A DNA stretch of 64,000 nt from Paenibacillus harenae (GCF_030812415.1 NZ_JAUSST010000003.1:868001-932000); one strand, 5' to 3'. Counted from the first letter of the stretch, positions 16,147 through 26,007 are shown. Program-made: numbers and translations. The notes: generated from the sequence alone by a model not told the origin.

Positions 16147-17228
16147 AAGGATTGACGCTTGCCGTTTTCTTGCGGGATCGGCTCTTATATATCGTCGTAT
16201 GCATGCTCATTATATTTTTATCCGTGCTTATGCTGCTGCTGGAGCGGGAGCGTTATCCGAAGCTGATTGAACTCAACACCGTTTTCTATTTTATCGTGTT
16301 GGCCTTATTTTTCGTTGCTCTATGGCTTGTACTCGATTATTTGCGTTTGCGTCCTTATTACAAGCAATTATTGATCGCGATTGAACGTTCGGATGGTCTA
16401 TTCACCTCGGCTATCTTGCATGAGGCCGTTACGAGAGAGCAGAAACTTGCCGCAAGGCTGCTGGAGGAGCAGCACCGTGCCTACTTGGACGAGCTTGGCA
16501 AATACCGCCGTCAGCAAGAGCTTCACAATCATTTTGCGCTGCAATGGGTGCATCATATGAAGACGCCCGTATCGGTCATTGATCTGTTGTCGCAGGAAGC
16601 GCTGCGGCAGACTGCGCATACGGAGGAGGAGCAGCGTCATTTCGCCGCAAGCGTGCAAGAGGAAGCCGAGCGGATTACGAACGGGCTGGAGATGATGCTC
16701 TATTCGGCGCGTATCGATAAATTCGAATTCGATCTTCGAATCGAGCGAACGGCTCTGCATGAGCTTGCGCGCGGAGTGCTCAATGCGCATAAGCGGTTAT
16801 GCATTCGCCATTCGATCTTCCCGCGGCTGGAAGGCGAAGCTTGGGTGGAGACGGATCCCAAGTGGATGACTTTCGTTCTGAATCAGTTTGTAAGCAATGC
16901 GATTAAGTACAGCAAAAACAAGCCAGGTTCAAAATCGCTGCTGCTGCGGATCTTGCCTCAGGCAAACAACGGAACGCTGCTATCCGTTCAAGACGAAGGG
17001 ATAGGCATCCCTTCGCATGACATTCCGCGCATCTACGATCCTTTCTTCACAGGGGAGAACGGTAGAACGACCGGCGAATCGACGGGGATGGGCTTGTATT
17101 TGACGAAGCAAGTATGCGGACGCTTAGGACATGCGCTGTCGGTATTATCCGAGGCGGGGAAGGGGACGACATTCACGGTCAGCTTCTCGCCGCAAGGCAT
17201 ACATAGGCTAGCCCAGAAGCATGAGTAA
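16143..17228 (+). CDS. Intramembrane-sensing histidine kinase, BceS-like
   Basis: 361 residues. Two N-terminal transmembrane helices (about residues 16-30 and 44-60) are separated by a loop of only a dozen residues, so there is no extracellular sensor domain: the mark of BceS-type kinases that receive their signal from the partner transporter. The phosphoacceptor is in HHMKTPVSVID (near 140), followed by an ATPase domain with NAIKYS, DEGIGI and the G-rich GMGLYL. It overlaps the regulator gene by 4 bp. Its transporter partner is encoded 141 bp downstream. Confidence 0.9.
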   Translation: MKGLTLAVFLRDRLLYIVVCMLIIFLSVLMLLLERERYPKLIELNTVFYFIVLALFFVALWLVLDYLRLRPYYKQLLIAIERSDGLFTSAILHEAVTREQKLAARLLEEQHRAYLDELGKYRRQQELHNHFALQWVHHMKTPVSVIDLLSQEALRQTAHTEEEQRHFAASVQEEAERITNGLEMMLYSARIDKFEFDLRIERTALHELARGVLNAHKRLCIRHSIFPRLEGEAWVETDPKWMTFVLNQFVSNAIKYSKNKPGSKSLLLRILPQANNGTLLSVQDEGIGIPSHDIPRIYDPFFTGENGRTTGESTGMGLYLTKQVCGRLGHALSVLSEAGKGTTFTVSFSPQGIHRLAQKHE

Positions 17229-17251
17229 CGAGATGTAGACGCCGCCAAACC

Positions 17252-17326
17252 TGACATTTTTGTAAGGTATGCAAGGTCGGATTGAAAGGTAAATCGATGG
17301 GTCAGCGTTCTCCCGGCAGCTATACT
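17252..17326 (+). promoter_or_regulatory. BceR-type operator and promoter of the transporter genes
   Basis: TGACA-TTTT-TGTAA (17252-17265) fits the TnACA-N4-TGTAA pattern I recall for BceR-type regulators, extended to an imperfect palindrome ACCTGACA/TGTAAGGT (17249-17268). A TATACT hexamer at 17321-17326 lacks a good -35, as expected of an activated promoter. The ATPase start is 44 bp further on. Confidence 0.6.
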
Positions 17327-17369
17327 TGTTGTATGCAAATGAAAATAATCGTTCTGGGAGGAACATGGC

Positions 17370-18146
17370 ATGAGCGTACTAAAGGCACAAGGGCTTGGCA
17401 AAATATACAGCAGCAAAGGAAACGTGGCATACAAAGCGCTGGAGGATATCGAGCTGCAGGTCGAAGCGGGAGAATTCGTAGGCGTCATGGGCCCTTCGGG
17501 CAGCGGCAAGACGACGCTGCTGAACTTGCTCGCTACGATCGACCGCCCGACCTCCGGGCAGATCGAGATCAACGGCGTTAATCCGAGCAAGCTTATCGAG
17601 AAGAAGCTGGCGCTGTTCCGCCGCCGCGAGCTTGGCTTCGTCTTTCAAGACTTCAATCTGCTCGATACATTGTCTATCAAGGAAAACATCATATTGCCGC
17701 TCGTTCTTGAGGGGATGGCCCCGAGAATCATCGAGCAGAAGCTTGCTCCGATCGCGGAATTTCTACAGATCGCACCGATATTGGAGAAGCGGACCTACGA
17801 GGTTTCCGGCGGGCAGAAGCAGCGTGCCGCCATTGCGCGCGCTATCATTCATCAGCCGTCGCTTGTGCTTGCCGATGAATTGACGGGAAACCTCGACTCC
17901 AAGGCGGCGAAGGATGTCATGGACGCGCTGAAGGATATGAACGAGCGCTATAAAGCTACGATTCTAATGGTGACGCATGATCCGTTCTCGGCAAGCTACT
18001 GCCAGCGCATCGTATTCATCAAGGACGGCAAGTTCTTCTCCGAGATTAGAAGGGGAGCGAATCGCCAAGCGTTCTTCCAACAAATATTAGAAGCGCTCAG
18101 CGTGCTGGGAGGTAACTTCGATGACGTTCCGTTCGCTCGCGCTTAG
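17370..18146 (+). CDS. Peptide-resistance ABC transporter ATPase, BceA-like
   Basis: 258 residues with Walker A GPSGSGKT (about 41-48), Q-loop FQDFNL, signature VSGGQKQR, Walker B LVLADELTGNLDS and the H-loop VTHD. The Walker B region reads ADEL rather than the usual ADEP, a minor variant. BceA-type ATPases power release of cell-wall-active peptides such as bacitracin from their lipid targets through the large BceB permease, encoded next with a 26-bp overlap. The C-terminal extension of about 35 residues is typical of the family. Confidence 0.92.
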   Translation: MSVLKAQGLGKIYSSKGNVAYKALEDIELQVEAGEFVGVMGPSGSGKTTLLNLLATIDRPTSGQIEINGVNPSKLIEKKLALFRRRELGFVFQDFNLLDTLSIKENIILPLVLEGMAPRIIEQKLAPIAEFLQIAPILEKRTYEVSGGQKQRAAIARAIIHQPSLVLADELTGNLDSKAAKDVMDALKDMNERYKATILMVTHDPFSASYCQRIVFIKDGKFFSEIRRGANRQAFFQQILEALSVLGGNFDDVPFARA

Positions 18147-20070
18147 CAATATTAGAGGCAATTGGCGATCCTACAGCGCGTTTTTCCTTAGCAGCGTATT
18201 TTCCGTTCTGATCTTCTACATCTATGCAGCTTTTCTTGCGCATCCGGATGTCGTTAACGGAAATATCATGGCGGCAACGAAAGTACGCAGAGGGATGGTA
18301 TTCTGCGAATACTTGATCGTCATCTTCTCATTCCTGTTCGTACTCTATTCCAACTCCGCGTTCCTGAAGACGAGAAAGCAGGAGTTCGGCTTATTCTCCT
18401 TATTCGGCATGACGAAGGCTCAGCTTAGACGGCTTGTCATCTACGAAAATACAGCAATTGCGGTGCTCGCGATTGCCGTGGGCATCGGACTCGGGATGTT
18501 GTTCAGCAAGCTGTTCTTCATGGCGCTTGGCGTCCTTCTCGATATGGACGAAACCATCCCGTTCGCCGTACCGCTCAAGGCCGTCTGGTTGACTGGAGGC
18601 GGATTCTTCCTTCTATTCATGGTCATCTCCCTATGGACGGCGCTTCGAATCGGACGTAATGAGATTATCGATTTGCTTAATGCAGCGCGTAAGCCGAAGG
18701 GACAGCTAGTGTATTCCATATGGCTCGTCGCGCTTGCAATCGTATGTCTAGCTACGTCTTATGGTGTCGCGCTTTCGATGACTCCGGAGAACTCCGAGGG
18801 ACTGACGAGTCCGCTTATCGTCCTTGTTACGGTCGTCATCGGCACGTATTTTCTGTTCACGCAGCTTAGCGTCCTGTTTCTTCGTTTCATTCAGAAGCGT
18901 CGCGGCGTCTATTACAAGCGAACGAATATGATCGTATATTCGCAGCTAGGCTATAAAATAAAGGATAACGCCCGCATCTTGTTTACGGTATCGCTGTTAA
19001 GCGCGGTTATTATGACGGCGCTGGGCGCTGTCTATATTTTGCAAATCGGTTCGACGGAAGAAATGGTGAAGCGTTCGCCGTATTCGATCGTGTATATCGA
19101 AGAAGGCTTGAATAGTCATAAAGTCATCGATCCGAAACAGATGGAGAGGATCATCCAGGAAGACGGCTTCAAGGTGACGCGCGAAGCGAAGTTCACTGGC
19201 GTGAAGCTGAGCGACCCCGTCATCAAGTCGGGCGAGGTCGAACGGAGCTACGATTGGAGCAGCGCCCTAATTATGAGCCTGGGCGATTACAATAAGCTGG
19301 CTTCAAGCTTAGGGGAGCCCATACAAACGTTGCAGGAGGGGACGGTGAAAGTGTCCGTTCCGATCTACGGCGATAACCCGTTCGGCAGCGGAACGGTGGA
19401 AGGAAAGCTGAACGGCGTTCATCGCAGCTTCGAAATGTCGGAAGCAATAAATGCCGCGGTGATTAATACGACCGATTTCAATTATGTCACATTGGTGATG
19501 GATGATCTGTCGTTCGCCCGGCTTCTGTCCGGCATACCGGAAGACAAGCTGCTTGTCGCTTATGCATTTGAACTAAGCAATTGGAAGAAAGCGGGCGAGA
19601 CGGCCACGAAGCTGCAACAGCTTGTGCCGAAGGAGCTGCTTCCAGGGACCGACTTCAAACGTTCGATTCGTTATGCGAGTTCAGCGGAAGAGATATCGCT
19701 TACCGTATTCATCGGCATATTCATTGCGCTGCTCTTCTTTATCGCATCGGGCAGCATGATCTACTTCAAGCTGTTCACGGAATTGCAGGAGGATCAAGCC
19801 CAATTCAAATCGTTGTCGCGGATCGGGATGACAAGGGGGGAAATCCGCAAAATCGTAGTGACGCAGATCGGCATCGTTTTCTTCGTGCCATGCGTCGTCG
19901 GCATTGTCCATACGCTATTCGCGATGATGGCGCTGGACAACTTGATGGAATCGTCCAATTGGATCTATTCTTTCGTTGTTATCGGCATTTACATTGCGAT
20001 GCAGAGTATTTATTTCCTCTTTGCTTGCGGCAGCTACATGAAGAGCATGCTGCGCGGAGCAACCGCTTAA
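18121..20070 (+). CDS. Peptide-resistance ABC transporter permease, BceB-like
   Basis: 649-residue permease with ten predicted transmembrane helices: one, then three, then two, a large extracellular domain (about residues 315-515) and four at the end. FtsX-like segments (ESGLFSLFGM-like KQEFGLFSLFGMTKAQ near 90 and KSLSRIGMTRGEI near 560) are visible. The large outside domain is the proposed peptide-sensing part of BceB. The ATG at 18121 is preceded by GGGAGG and lies inside the ATPase gene. The substrate peptide is unknown; resistance to bacitracin-, mersacidin- or nisin-like compounds is inferred from family. Confidence 0.9.
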   Translation: MTFRSLALSNIRGNWRSYSAFFLSSVFSVLIFYIYAAFLAHPDVVNGNIMAATKVRRGMVFCEYLIVIFSFLFVLYSNSAFLKTRKQEFGLFSLFGMTKAQLRRLVIYENTAIAVLAIAVGIGLGMLFSKLFFMALGVLLDMDETIPFAVPLKAVWLTGGGFFLLFMVISLWTALRIGRNEIIDLLNAARKPKGQLVYSIWLVALAIVCLATSYGVALSMTPENSEGLTSPLIVLVTVVIGTYFLFTQLSVLFLRFIQKRRGVYYKRTNMIVYSQLGYKIKDNARILFTVSLLSAVIMTALGAVYILQIGSTEEMVKRSPYSIVYIEEGLNSHKVIDPKQMERIIQEDGFKVTREAKFTGVKLSDPVIKSGEVERSYDWSSALIMSLGDYNKLASSLGEPIQTLQEGTVKVSVPIYGDNPFGSGTVEGKLNGVHRSFEMSEAINAAVINTTDFNYVTLVMDDLSFARLLSGIPEDKLLVAYAFELSNWKKAGETATKLQQLVPKELLPGTDFKRSIRYASSAEEISLTVFIGIFIALLFFIASGSMIYFKLFTELQEDQAQFKSLSRIGMTRGEIRKIVVTQIGIVFFVPCVVGIVHTLFAMMALDNLMESSNWIYSFVVIGIYIAMQSIYFLFACGSYMKSMLRGATA

Positions 20071-20083
20071 TATTCACAACCAT

Positions 20084-20123
20084 AACCGTACGGGGCAGCT
20101 GGCATGCTCCGTGCGGTTATTTG
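20084..20123 (+). terminator. Rho-independent terminator of the bce module
   Basis: AACCGTACGGGGCA and TGCTCCGTGCGGTT pair around a short loop, then ATTTG. Confidence 0.75.
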
Positions 20124-20196
20124 CCTTGGTATAAATATCCTGCCGAAAGCTCAGATTAACGTATGAATCCGTTTTATAGGCGGGAGGCGACGACCT

Positions 20197-21636
20197 ATGG
20201 CTTTATCCAAATCCGAGGACAACATGGACAATATGAAGCCTACTCTTCAGCACACATTGGAAGAGTTTAAGGATTGTGCGGACATCTTGCATCGTACATT
20301 GCCTGAAACGGGAATAGACATGGTTTTCTTCGAGCATTTGGTCGGGAGCGATCAATTCACGAGGGATGTTGCAATCCCCTTCATGGATGCCAACGGCGAT
20401 GACGTCAAACGGCTGCTTAATCGTTCCCAGTATGAAGAAATGAATACAAACAAGCCGTTTATTAAGGCCATATTGGAAGGAGCGGTTGCCATCTTCCACA
20501 ACGACCGCAGTTATGTGGTCTACGTATCGAAGCCTGAAGCACGCTCTATTCAGCAATCCGAGACAGAGGCAATCATTACCGGACCCCACGATTCCTTCAA
20601 CGAGGTTGCGGAAATCAACATGTCCCTTATTAGGAGAAGGGTCAAAAGCTCGCATTTGAAATCAATCTTGCTTGAAGTCGGAGAAGTGACGAAAACGAGA
20701 GTATATGTACTCTATTTGGATGATTTGGCTAATATGGAGTATGTCAACGAGCTGCAATCCCGCATTGAGAAGATCGAAATCGATTCGGTATTGGACGGCA
20801 ATATGCTTGTGCAATATATCGACGATTTTCCGAATTCGATATTCCCGCTAATTCCTACAACGGAGAGGGTCGATGCGGCCGTATCGAGACTTGTGGCCGG
20901 CCGGATCATCGTGGTGGTCGACGGAAGTCCTTCCGTTATTTCCGCGCCTGCATCTTTCTTCGAGTTTTTCTCATCGCCGGACGATTACTACCAGCGCTGG
21001 ATGTTGGGAACAGCAACAAGGCTATTAAGATTCATAGCATTTATAATTACGGTCACCTTCACGGCGATGTATGTCTCCGTAACGACGTTTCATTACGAAA
21101 TGATTCCTGAGGATTTGCTGCTAACACTGACGGAATCGCGATCCCGCGTACCTTTTCCGCCCATATACGAAGCGCTTCTTCTCGAAGCGACCATCGAGCT
21201 GCTAAGGGAAGCGGGAGCGAGACTCCCGACCAAGATCGGTCAGACGATCGGTATCGTCGGCGGTATCGTTATCGGCCAAGCGGCTGTTCAAGCGGGACTG
21301 ACAAGCAACATCTTAATTATCGCGGTAGCTTCATCGGCGATTGCTTCCTTCGTTATACCGAGCTATGTGATGAGCGCATCCATTCGTCTCATTCGATTCG
21401 GTTTGATAATCCTAGCCAGTGTACTGGGAAATCTTGGGCTGATGATGGGCATAGTCATGGTCATTATCCATTTGGCAGGCTTAACGAGCTTGAAGGCTTC
21501 CTATCTAACGCCGATAGCACCCATGAACGTGAAGGATTGGCGGGACGTATTCATCCGTTCGCCCTTCGCATGGTTGAAGGAGCGGCCATCCATGTCAAAA
21601 TCGCCGAATATGCGAAGAAATAAGATGAAGCAATAG
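20197..21636 (+). CDS. Spore germination protein, GerA family A subunit
   Basis: 479 residues with the GerA domain layout: a soluble N-terminal domain (about 1-260, containing HLVGSDQFTRDVAIPF and a DDFPNSIFP segment) and a membrane part with about five helices, including VPFPPIYEALLLEATIELLREAG, TKIGQTIGIVGGIVIGQAA and the final helices. It is the A subunit of an inner-membrane germinant receptor in the dormant spore, forming a nutrient-gated ion channel with the B and C subunits encoded next. GGGAGG precedes the ATG. Receptor specificity cannot be inferred. Confidence 0.93.
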   Translation: MALSKSEDNMDNMKPTLQHTLEEFKDCADILHRTLPETGIDMVFFEHLVGSDQFTRDVAIPFMDANGDDVKRLLNRSQYEEMNTNKPFIKAILEGAVAIFHNDRSYVVYVSKPEARSIQQSETEAIITGPHDSFNEVAEINMSLIRRRVKSSHLKSILLEVGEVTKTRVYVLYLDDLANMEYVNELQSRIEKIEIDSVLDGNMLVQYIDDFPNSIFPLIPTTERVDAAVSRLVAGRIIVVVDGSPSVISAPASFFEFFSSPDDYYQRWMLGTATRLLRFIAFIITVTFTAMYVSVTTFHYEMIPEDLLLTLTESRSRVPFPPIYEALLLEATIELLREAGARLPTKIGQTIGIVGGIVIGQAAVQAGLTSNILIIAVASSAIASFVIPSYVMSASIRLIRFGLIILASVLGNLGLMMGIVMVIIHLAGLTSLKASYLTPIAPMNVKDWRDVFIRSPFAWLKERPSMSKSPNMRRNKMKQ

Positions 21637-21650
21637 GGGGAAAAAGGGAG

Positions 21651-22727
21651 TTGGCCAAGGAAAAGCTGTATCCTTTCCACGTGACGATACTTACCTATAT
21701 GACGCAGACCGGAGTCGTCATGCTGAGCTTGCCCCGCATTCTTGCGGAAAATTTCGGGTACAACGGATGGATGGCATTAATCGGCCTCTCCGGCATTGCG
21801 GCGTTGAACATTTTCATTATTTCGCTCGTTTACCGCTTGGGTAAGGGAAAATCGATCTTTCAGATTATGGAGATGTCCTTGCCCAAGTTTGTTTTATATC
21901 CGCTGTATTCGTTTATCGCTTGCATATGGGCCGTTACGGGATGCATTGTCGCCAAAAACTACGTATCCATTTTCCAAATGATTTCGTTCAATACGACGCA
22001 TGTCATGCTTTTGAAGATTATGGTTGATATTCTTGTTTATTTTCTCGTCATTAAAGGGATCTATAACATATCGAAGGCGCTTACGAGCTTTTACTGGGTG
22101 ACATCTTGGATGTATTTGATTTTATTTTTTTATTTTAAAGATTTCGAATGGGCGCGAATGACTCCTTTCTTTTTTTCCGGAGAGACGCATTTCGTGGAAG
22201 GAAGTATGAGCGTGTTTACGTCCTTTATTGGATACGAGCTAAGTTTGCTATTGTTTCCGTACGTTGAAAAAGGCAAAAAATTTATGCGCGCGGTCCAAAT
22301 CGGCAATTTGCTCACAACGTTAACGTATATAATTATTTGCTTCATCTGCTTCGGCTTTTACAGCTTCGAACAGTTGAAGTTGATGGTTTACCCGATGCTC
22401 GATCTATTGTCCTATATCAAGCTGCCGTTCATCGAGCGCATCGACAACCTGCTGTTCGCGTTCTTCTTGTTTACGACGGTCTCAACGATTGCGATGTATA
22501 TATGGGCGTCTCAAGAAATAGTGAAACGGATGATTCCGAAAGCGAAAGTAAAGGTTATCGTAATTTTGATCATCATGGCGGTTTTTTTTATTGCATGGAT
22601 ACCGGACACGATACCAGAGATAGGAGAGTGGCTTCAATATTTGGGATACACCGATACGGTCATCGCCTTCGGTTTACCTCTCATGCTCATCGCCATCCTG
22701 CTAGTGAACAAGAGAGCAAGGCAATGA
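21651..22727 (+). CDS. Germinant receptor B subunit (GerAB/spore permease family)
   Basis: 358-residue protein with about ten transmembrane helices, starting at TTG 21651 behind AGGGGG. It belongs to the APC-superfamily spore germination permeases (GerAB/GerKB): MTQTGVVMLSLPRILAE near the start and FPYVEKGKKFMRA near 210. The B subunit binds the nutrient germinant. It lies 14 bp after the A subunit gene and overlaps the C subunit by ATGA. Confidence 0.93.
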   Translation: MAKEKLYPFHVTILTYMTQTGVVMLSLPRILAENFGYNGWMALIGLSGIAALNIFIISLVYRLGKGKSIFQIMEMSLPKFVLYPLYSFIACIWAVTGCIVAKNYVSIFQMISFNTTHVMLLKIMVDILVYFLVIKGIYNISKALTSFYWVTSWMYLILFFYFKDFEWARMTPFFFSGETHFVEGSMSVFTSFIGYELSLLLFPYVEKGKKFMRAVQIGNLLTTLTYIIICFICFGFYSFEQLKLMVYPMLDLLSYIKLPFIERIDNLLFAFFLFTTVSTIAMYIWASQEIVKRMIPKAKVKVIVILIIMAVFFIAWIPDTIPEIGEWLQYLGYTDTVIAFGLPLMLIAILLVNKRARQ

Positions 22728-23854
22728 TCCCCTTGCGCAAGAAGGCATTGCTGCTGCAGTTGTTTGCCGCACTCCTCGTTCTTTCAGGCTGCGGAGACGA
22801 AAAAATACTGGAGAGACTGGGGTTCATCCATACCGCGGGATACGAACTCGTACCGGCGGAGAACAGCGGTGAACCGGATAAGCTCAGAGTAACGATTGCC
22901 GTACCGAAAGCCGATCCGGAAGGAAAGATCAAAAGGGAAACAATGACGGCAGTCGTAGCTACGAGCAAGGAAGCGAGAATCGAATTATCGAGGCAAACCG
23001 AGCTTTCTTTAGTGAGCGGGCAGCTCCGCAGTACGCTGTTCGGCGCCGCTCTTGCCAGGAAGGGGATTGGCGAGCATATCGATACCTTCGTACGCGATCC
23101 TGCCATATCCCAGCGAGTGAAAATTACGGTTGTCAACGGAAACGTGCAGCATTTGCTTAATAAACGTTATGCGGAACATCCGAGGCCAGGGCAGTACATC
23201 GACCGAATGTTGGATAAGGAAGCGGAGGCAATGATGATTCCAAACGTCACGCTTTACGATTTTACACGGGATTATTATGACGATGGAATCGACGCCGTGG
23301 CACCGATTATAAGGGAAAAGGGAAAGGATATTACGATTGACGGCATTGCCTTGTTCCAGGGAGACCGGTATGTCGCCCGAATCGATCCTGACGATTCGCT
23401 TATATTCGCGATTTTGCGCCAAAACTTCAAGCGGGGGGAAATGAGCATCAATTTGAATTCATTGGGATATGGCAAGGAGAAGTTATTGTTCAGTTCTATG
23501 GTCAGCAGCCGGAAAATAAAGGTCAATCGTGGGGAAAACGGCGGGTTAAGCGTTCAAATCCGAATGCTTGTCAAGGGCTCTGTCCTGGAATATGTGGGCG
23601 ATCTGAAGATCGGAGAAGAGGAAGACCGACATAAGCTGGAGAAGCGAATCGCCGAGTATTTAACGTCGAACGCGCAGAAGATGATTGACGCCATGCAGCG
23701 GCATAAGGCAGACAGCATAGGCATCGGGAAGCATGTCAGAAACAGCATGAGCTACACGGAATGGAAAAGCACGAATTGGGATGAACTATATCCGAACATA
23801 GAAGTCAGATGCAGTACGGAAGTCGTCATTAAAAATTTCGGGAAATTTATGTGA
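22724..23854 (+). CDS. Germinant receptor C subunit, Ger(x)C lipoprotein
   Basis: 376-residue lipoprotein: signal peptide LLLQLFAALLVLSGCG with the lipid-attachment Cys at about residue 24, then the GerAC fold in three domains. The start ATG at 22724 overlaps the B subunit stop; a much longer frame reading back to 22337 is only a shadow of the permease gene. The C-terminal half (GDLKIGEEEDRHKLEKRI and beyond) is the conserved Spore_GerAC domain. It is anchored in the outer leaflet of the spore inner membrane and required for receptor function. It ends the operon before a strong terminator. Confidence 0.93.
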   Translation: MIPLRKKALLLQLFAALLVLSGCGDEKILERLGFIHTAGYELVPAENSGEPDKLRVTIAVPKADPEGKIKRETMTAVVATSKEARIELSRQTELSLVSGQLRSTLFGAALARKGIGEHIDTFVRDPAISQRVKITVVNGNVQHLLNKRYAEHPRPGQYIDRMLDKEAEAMMIPNVTLYDFTRDYYDDGIDAVAPIIREKGKDITIDGIALFQGDRYVARIDPDDSLIFAILRQNFKRGEMSINLNSLGYGKEKLLFSSMVSSRKIKVNRGENGGLSVQIRMLVKGSVLEYVGDLKIGEEEDRHKLEKRIAEYLTSNAQKMIDAMQRHKADSIGIGKHVRNSMSYTEWKSTNWDELYPNIEVRCSTEVVIKNFGKFM

Positions 23855-23863
23855 GCAAGAGTC

Positions 23864-23909
23864 GCGCCGGATGATTCGCATCGTAATAGCGAACGATCCG
23901 GCGCCTTTT
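23864..23909 (+). terminator. Rho-independent terminator of the ger operon
   Basis: GCGCCGGAT...GATTCGC pairs with GCGAACG...ATCCGGCGC, followed by CTTTTCG. Confidence 0.85.
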
Positions 23910-24023
23910 CGTTTGGAAGCTGCGGAGCTCAGTGTTCCTGTCTTAGAGCATTTAGCGAATAGATGAGACAACGGTTGATCGATAATGGTAAGATTTAGGT
24001 AAAAGAGTAGGGAGGCATCTTGC

Positions 24024-24872
24024 ATGGGCAATATGGACGGAAAAACGGTCATCGTAACCGGAGCGAATTCCGGTATGGGGCTCGCGACGACAATCCAGCT
24101 CGCGAAGCTGGGCGCTAAAGTGGTTATGGCTTGCCGCAGCGAGGAGCGGGGCAGGCAGGCGCTGGGGCAGGCAAGGGCCGCGAGCGGGAGAGCGGCAATT
24201 GAGCTGATGTTATGCGACCTCGGCAGCTTGGCAAGCATCCGCAGCTTCGCTGAAGCCTACAAGGAGCAATATGACCGATTGGATGTGCTTGTGAACAATG
24301 CAGGTGTCATATCGCTTACACGCGCGACGACGAAAGACGGCTTCGAGTCGATGATAGGCGTCAACCATTTGGGTCATTTTCTGCTTACCCATGAGCTGCT
24401 GGAAATGCTGAGGGCTGCGCCGCAAGGCCGAATCGTTAACGTATCTTCGGGTGCGCATAAGGCCGGCCATATTCACTTTAACGATCCCTTCTTAACGAAA
24501 GGCTACAATGTGGCTAAGGGGTACGCCCAGTCGAAGCTAGCCAATATTTTGTTCACGAAGGAGCTGGCGAAGCGGCTTGCCGGCACGAAGGTGACGGTCA
24601 ACAGCGTGCATCCCGGGGCGGTCGGCACGAATATCGGCGTAGATCGAAATACGGGCTTCGGCAAGTCGGTGCTTCGTATGCTGAAACCGTTCTTCCGTTC
24701 GCCGCTTAAGGGAGCGGATACCGCGATATATTTGGCTTCATGCGAGGAAGGAGGAGCGTCGACGGGATTGTATTTCATCGATCGCAAGCCTGCACAAGTA
24801 TCGAAGCGAGCCGCCGATTCGGAGCTTGCCTCGAAGTTCTGGACATGGAGCGAGCAGCAGGTAGGACTATAG
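24024..24872 (+). CDS. SDR family oxidoreductase (retinol dehydrogenase-like)
   Basis: 282 residues with the classical SDR motifs: TGANSGMG (residues 13-20), NNAG near 91, the catalytic Ser in NVSSGAHK near 140 and YAQSK (YxxxK) near 170, here intact. The overall pattern (VMACRSEERG, SVHPGAVGTN) resembles the WWOX/retinol-dehydrogenase-like subgroup. NADP(H) is the likely cofactor because of the arginine in ACRSEERG. Substrate unknown. GGGAGGC precedes the ATG. It sits 16 bp before the next gene, with which it may form an operon. Confidence 0.88.
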   Translation: MGNMDGKTVIVTGANSGMGLATTIQLAKLGAKVVMACRSEERGRQALGQARAASGRAAIELMLCDLGSLASIRSFAEAYKEQYDRLDVLVNNAGVISLTRATTKDGFESMIGVNHLGHFLLTHELLEMLRAAPQGRIVNVSSGAHKAGHIHFNDPFLTKGYNVAKGYAQSKLANILFTKELAKRLAGTKVTVNSVHPGAVGTNIGVDRNTGFGKSVLRMLKPFFRSPLKGADTAIYLASCEEGGASTGLYFIDRKPAQVSKRAADSELASKFWTWSEQQVGL

Positions 24873-24888
24873 CGAGGAGGTTATGCGA

Positions 24889-26007
24889 ATGGACAAACAA
24901 TCGGCCATCGCTCTGATTATGAAGGAGATCGGCCTGCTCACCGGAAAACACCGCAATCAGATTGAAAATATGCTGGAAATTCAGTTTGATTGGCAAGAAG
25001 AGCTTACGGAGGCGGGGCTGCTAGGTTGGGAGGAGTCCAAGCTTCAAACGTTGTACCAGGTGATGAAGGGCGTCCAGATGACCCGGGAGTATGTGCCTAA
25101 TATTTCGCAATCGTATGCGAACGTAAATCATCTTCAACTGCCGTCCAAAGTACAATTCGGACGGATCCGCGAGAGCGACAAGCCGGTTCCCGCTTCACCT
25201 CCCAAGGAACATGACCAATATGGCAAATACGACGTGCCGCAGTCTGTAATCCGGCTTTATGAGCTCGAGCATGAGCTTGGAAGCGATATGGATTTCAAGC
25301 TAGGTCTGCTCATGCAGAAGCAGGACTTTCGCTACCATTGCACGCCGCCGGATTTTATCCCGTTTGCCAGTCCGGGGATGGACGGCATCCATTTCTGCTT
25401 CGTTACCGATTTCGGCACGGTTGACGATTTGGAGAACGCCTATATCGCCGCCGTCTCGCCTATGGATTTCGACAACGAGATATGGATCGTCGCTAGAAAC
25501 ATAATGGAGTTTCTCCGCATTGTAAGTACGGACCGCAGCGTGCTCTATAACAACTATGGATCGGGTGAAGCTTATTTGGCCGACGTTAAACGACGGGAGC
25601 GTAAGGAGCCGGATGACGCGCAGCGAAAGGCGGTCAGCCGCCTTAAGCAATTCTTCGGGATCGAGGCTATTGACGATCTAGCCTCGCATATCGACGAGGT
25701 GAAGGCGGAACGGGCTGCACGCGTGCGGCTGCATACGTTGGATTCGGTAGGCGTTATGGCGATGTCCGACTCGCCTAGAGAGGGTGAGCCGCGAATGGTT
25801 GCGGAAGCGCCGGAATGTCCGGAGCTGCCGGAACATGCTTTTGATGAAGCCGATGCGGAGACGAAGCTTGCCAGCATTCGCAATCTTCAATATAAGAAAA
25901 TCATTCCCGAAGACCGTAAAATGTTATTGTTTTGCATGAGAACGCTCGCGAAGCTGGGCTTAAGCGACGAACGGAATCGATTGCGCAAGCTCGGCGTACA
26001 GGAATGA
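24889..26007 (+). CDS. Conserved hypothetical protein, possibly SUKH-like
   Basis: 372 residues; the ATG at 24889 is favoured since GAGGAGG (24874-24880) lies eight bases upstream, while the ATG at 24883 is too close. No signal peptide or membrane segment. The middle part (PPDFIPFASPGMDGIHFCFV, near residue 160) vaguely resembles SMI1/KNR4-SUKH proteins in which a glycine- and aromatic-rich stretch describes a conserved fold, but the match is weak. The C-terminal third is acidic and then basic. Function unknown; it follows the SDR gene by 16 bp. Confidence 0.5.
   Translation: MDKQSAIALIMKEIGLLTGKHRNQIENMLEIQFDWQEELTEAGLLGWEESKLQTLYQVMKGVQMTREYVPNISQSYANVNHLQLPSKVQFGRIRESDKPVPASPPKEHDQYGKYDVPQSVIRLYELEHELGSDMDFKLGLLMQKQDFRYHCTPPDFIPFASPGMDGIHFCFVTDFGTVDDLENAYIAAVSPMDFDNEIWIVARNIMEFLRIVSTDRSVLYNNYGSGEAYLADVKRRERKEPDDAQRKAVSRLKQFFGIEAIDDLASHIDEVKAERAARVRLHTLDSVGVMAMSDSPREGEPRMVAEAPECPELPEHAFDEADAETKLASIRNLQYKKIIPEDRKMLLFCMRTLAKLGLSDERNRLRKLGVQE

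Noticed and set aside
22337..22723. N-terminal extension of the GerC-type lipoprotein
   Set aside because: The upstream open frame lies on the GerB-type permease gene in another frame; the lipoprotein signal peptide begins right at ATG 22724.
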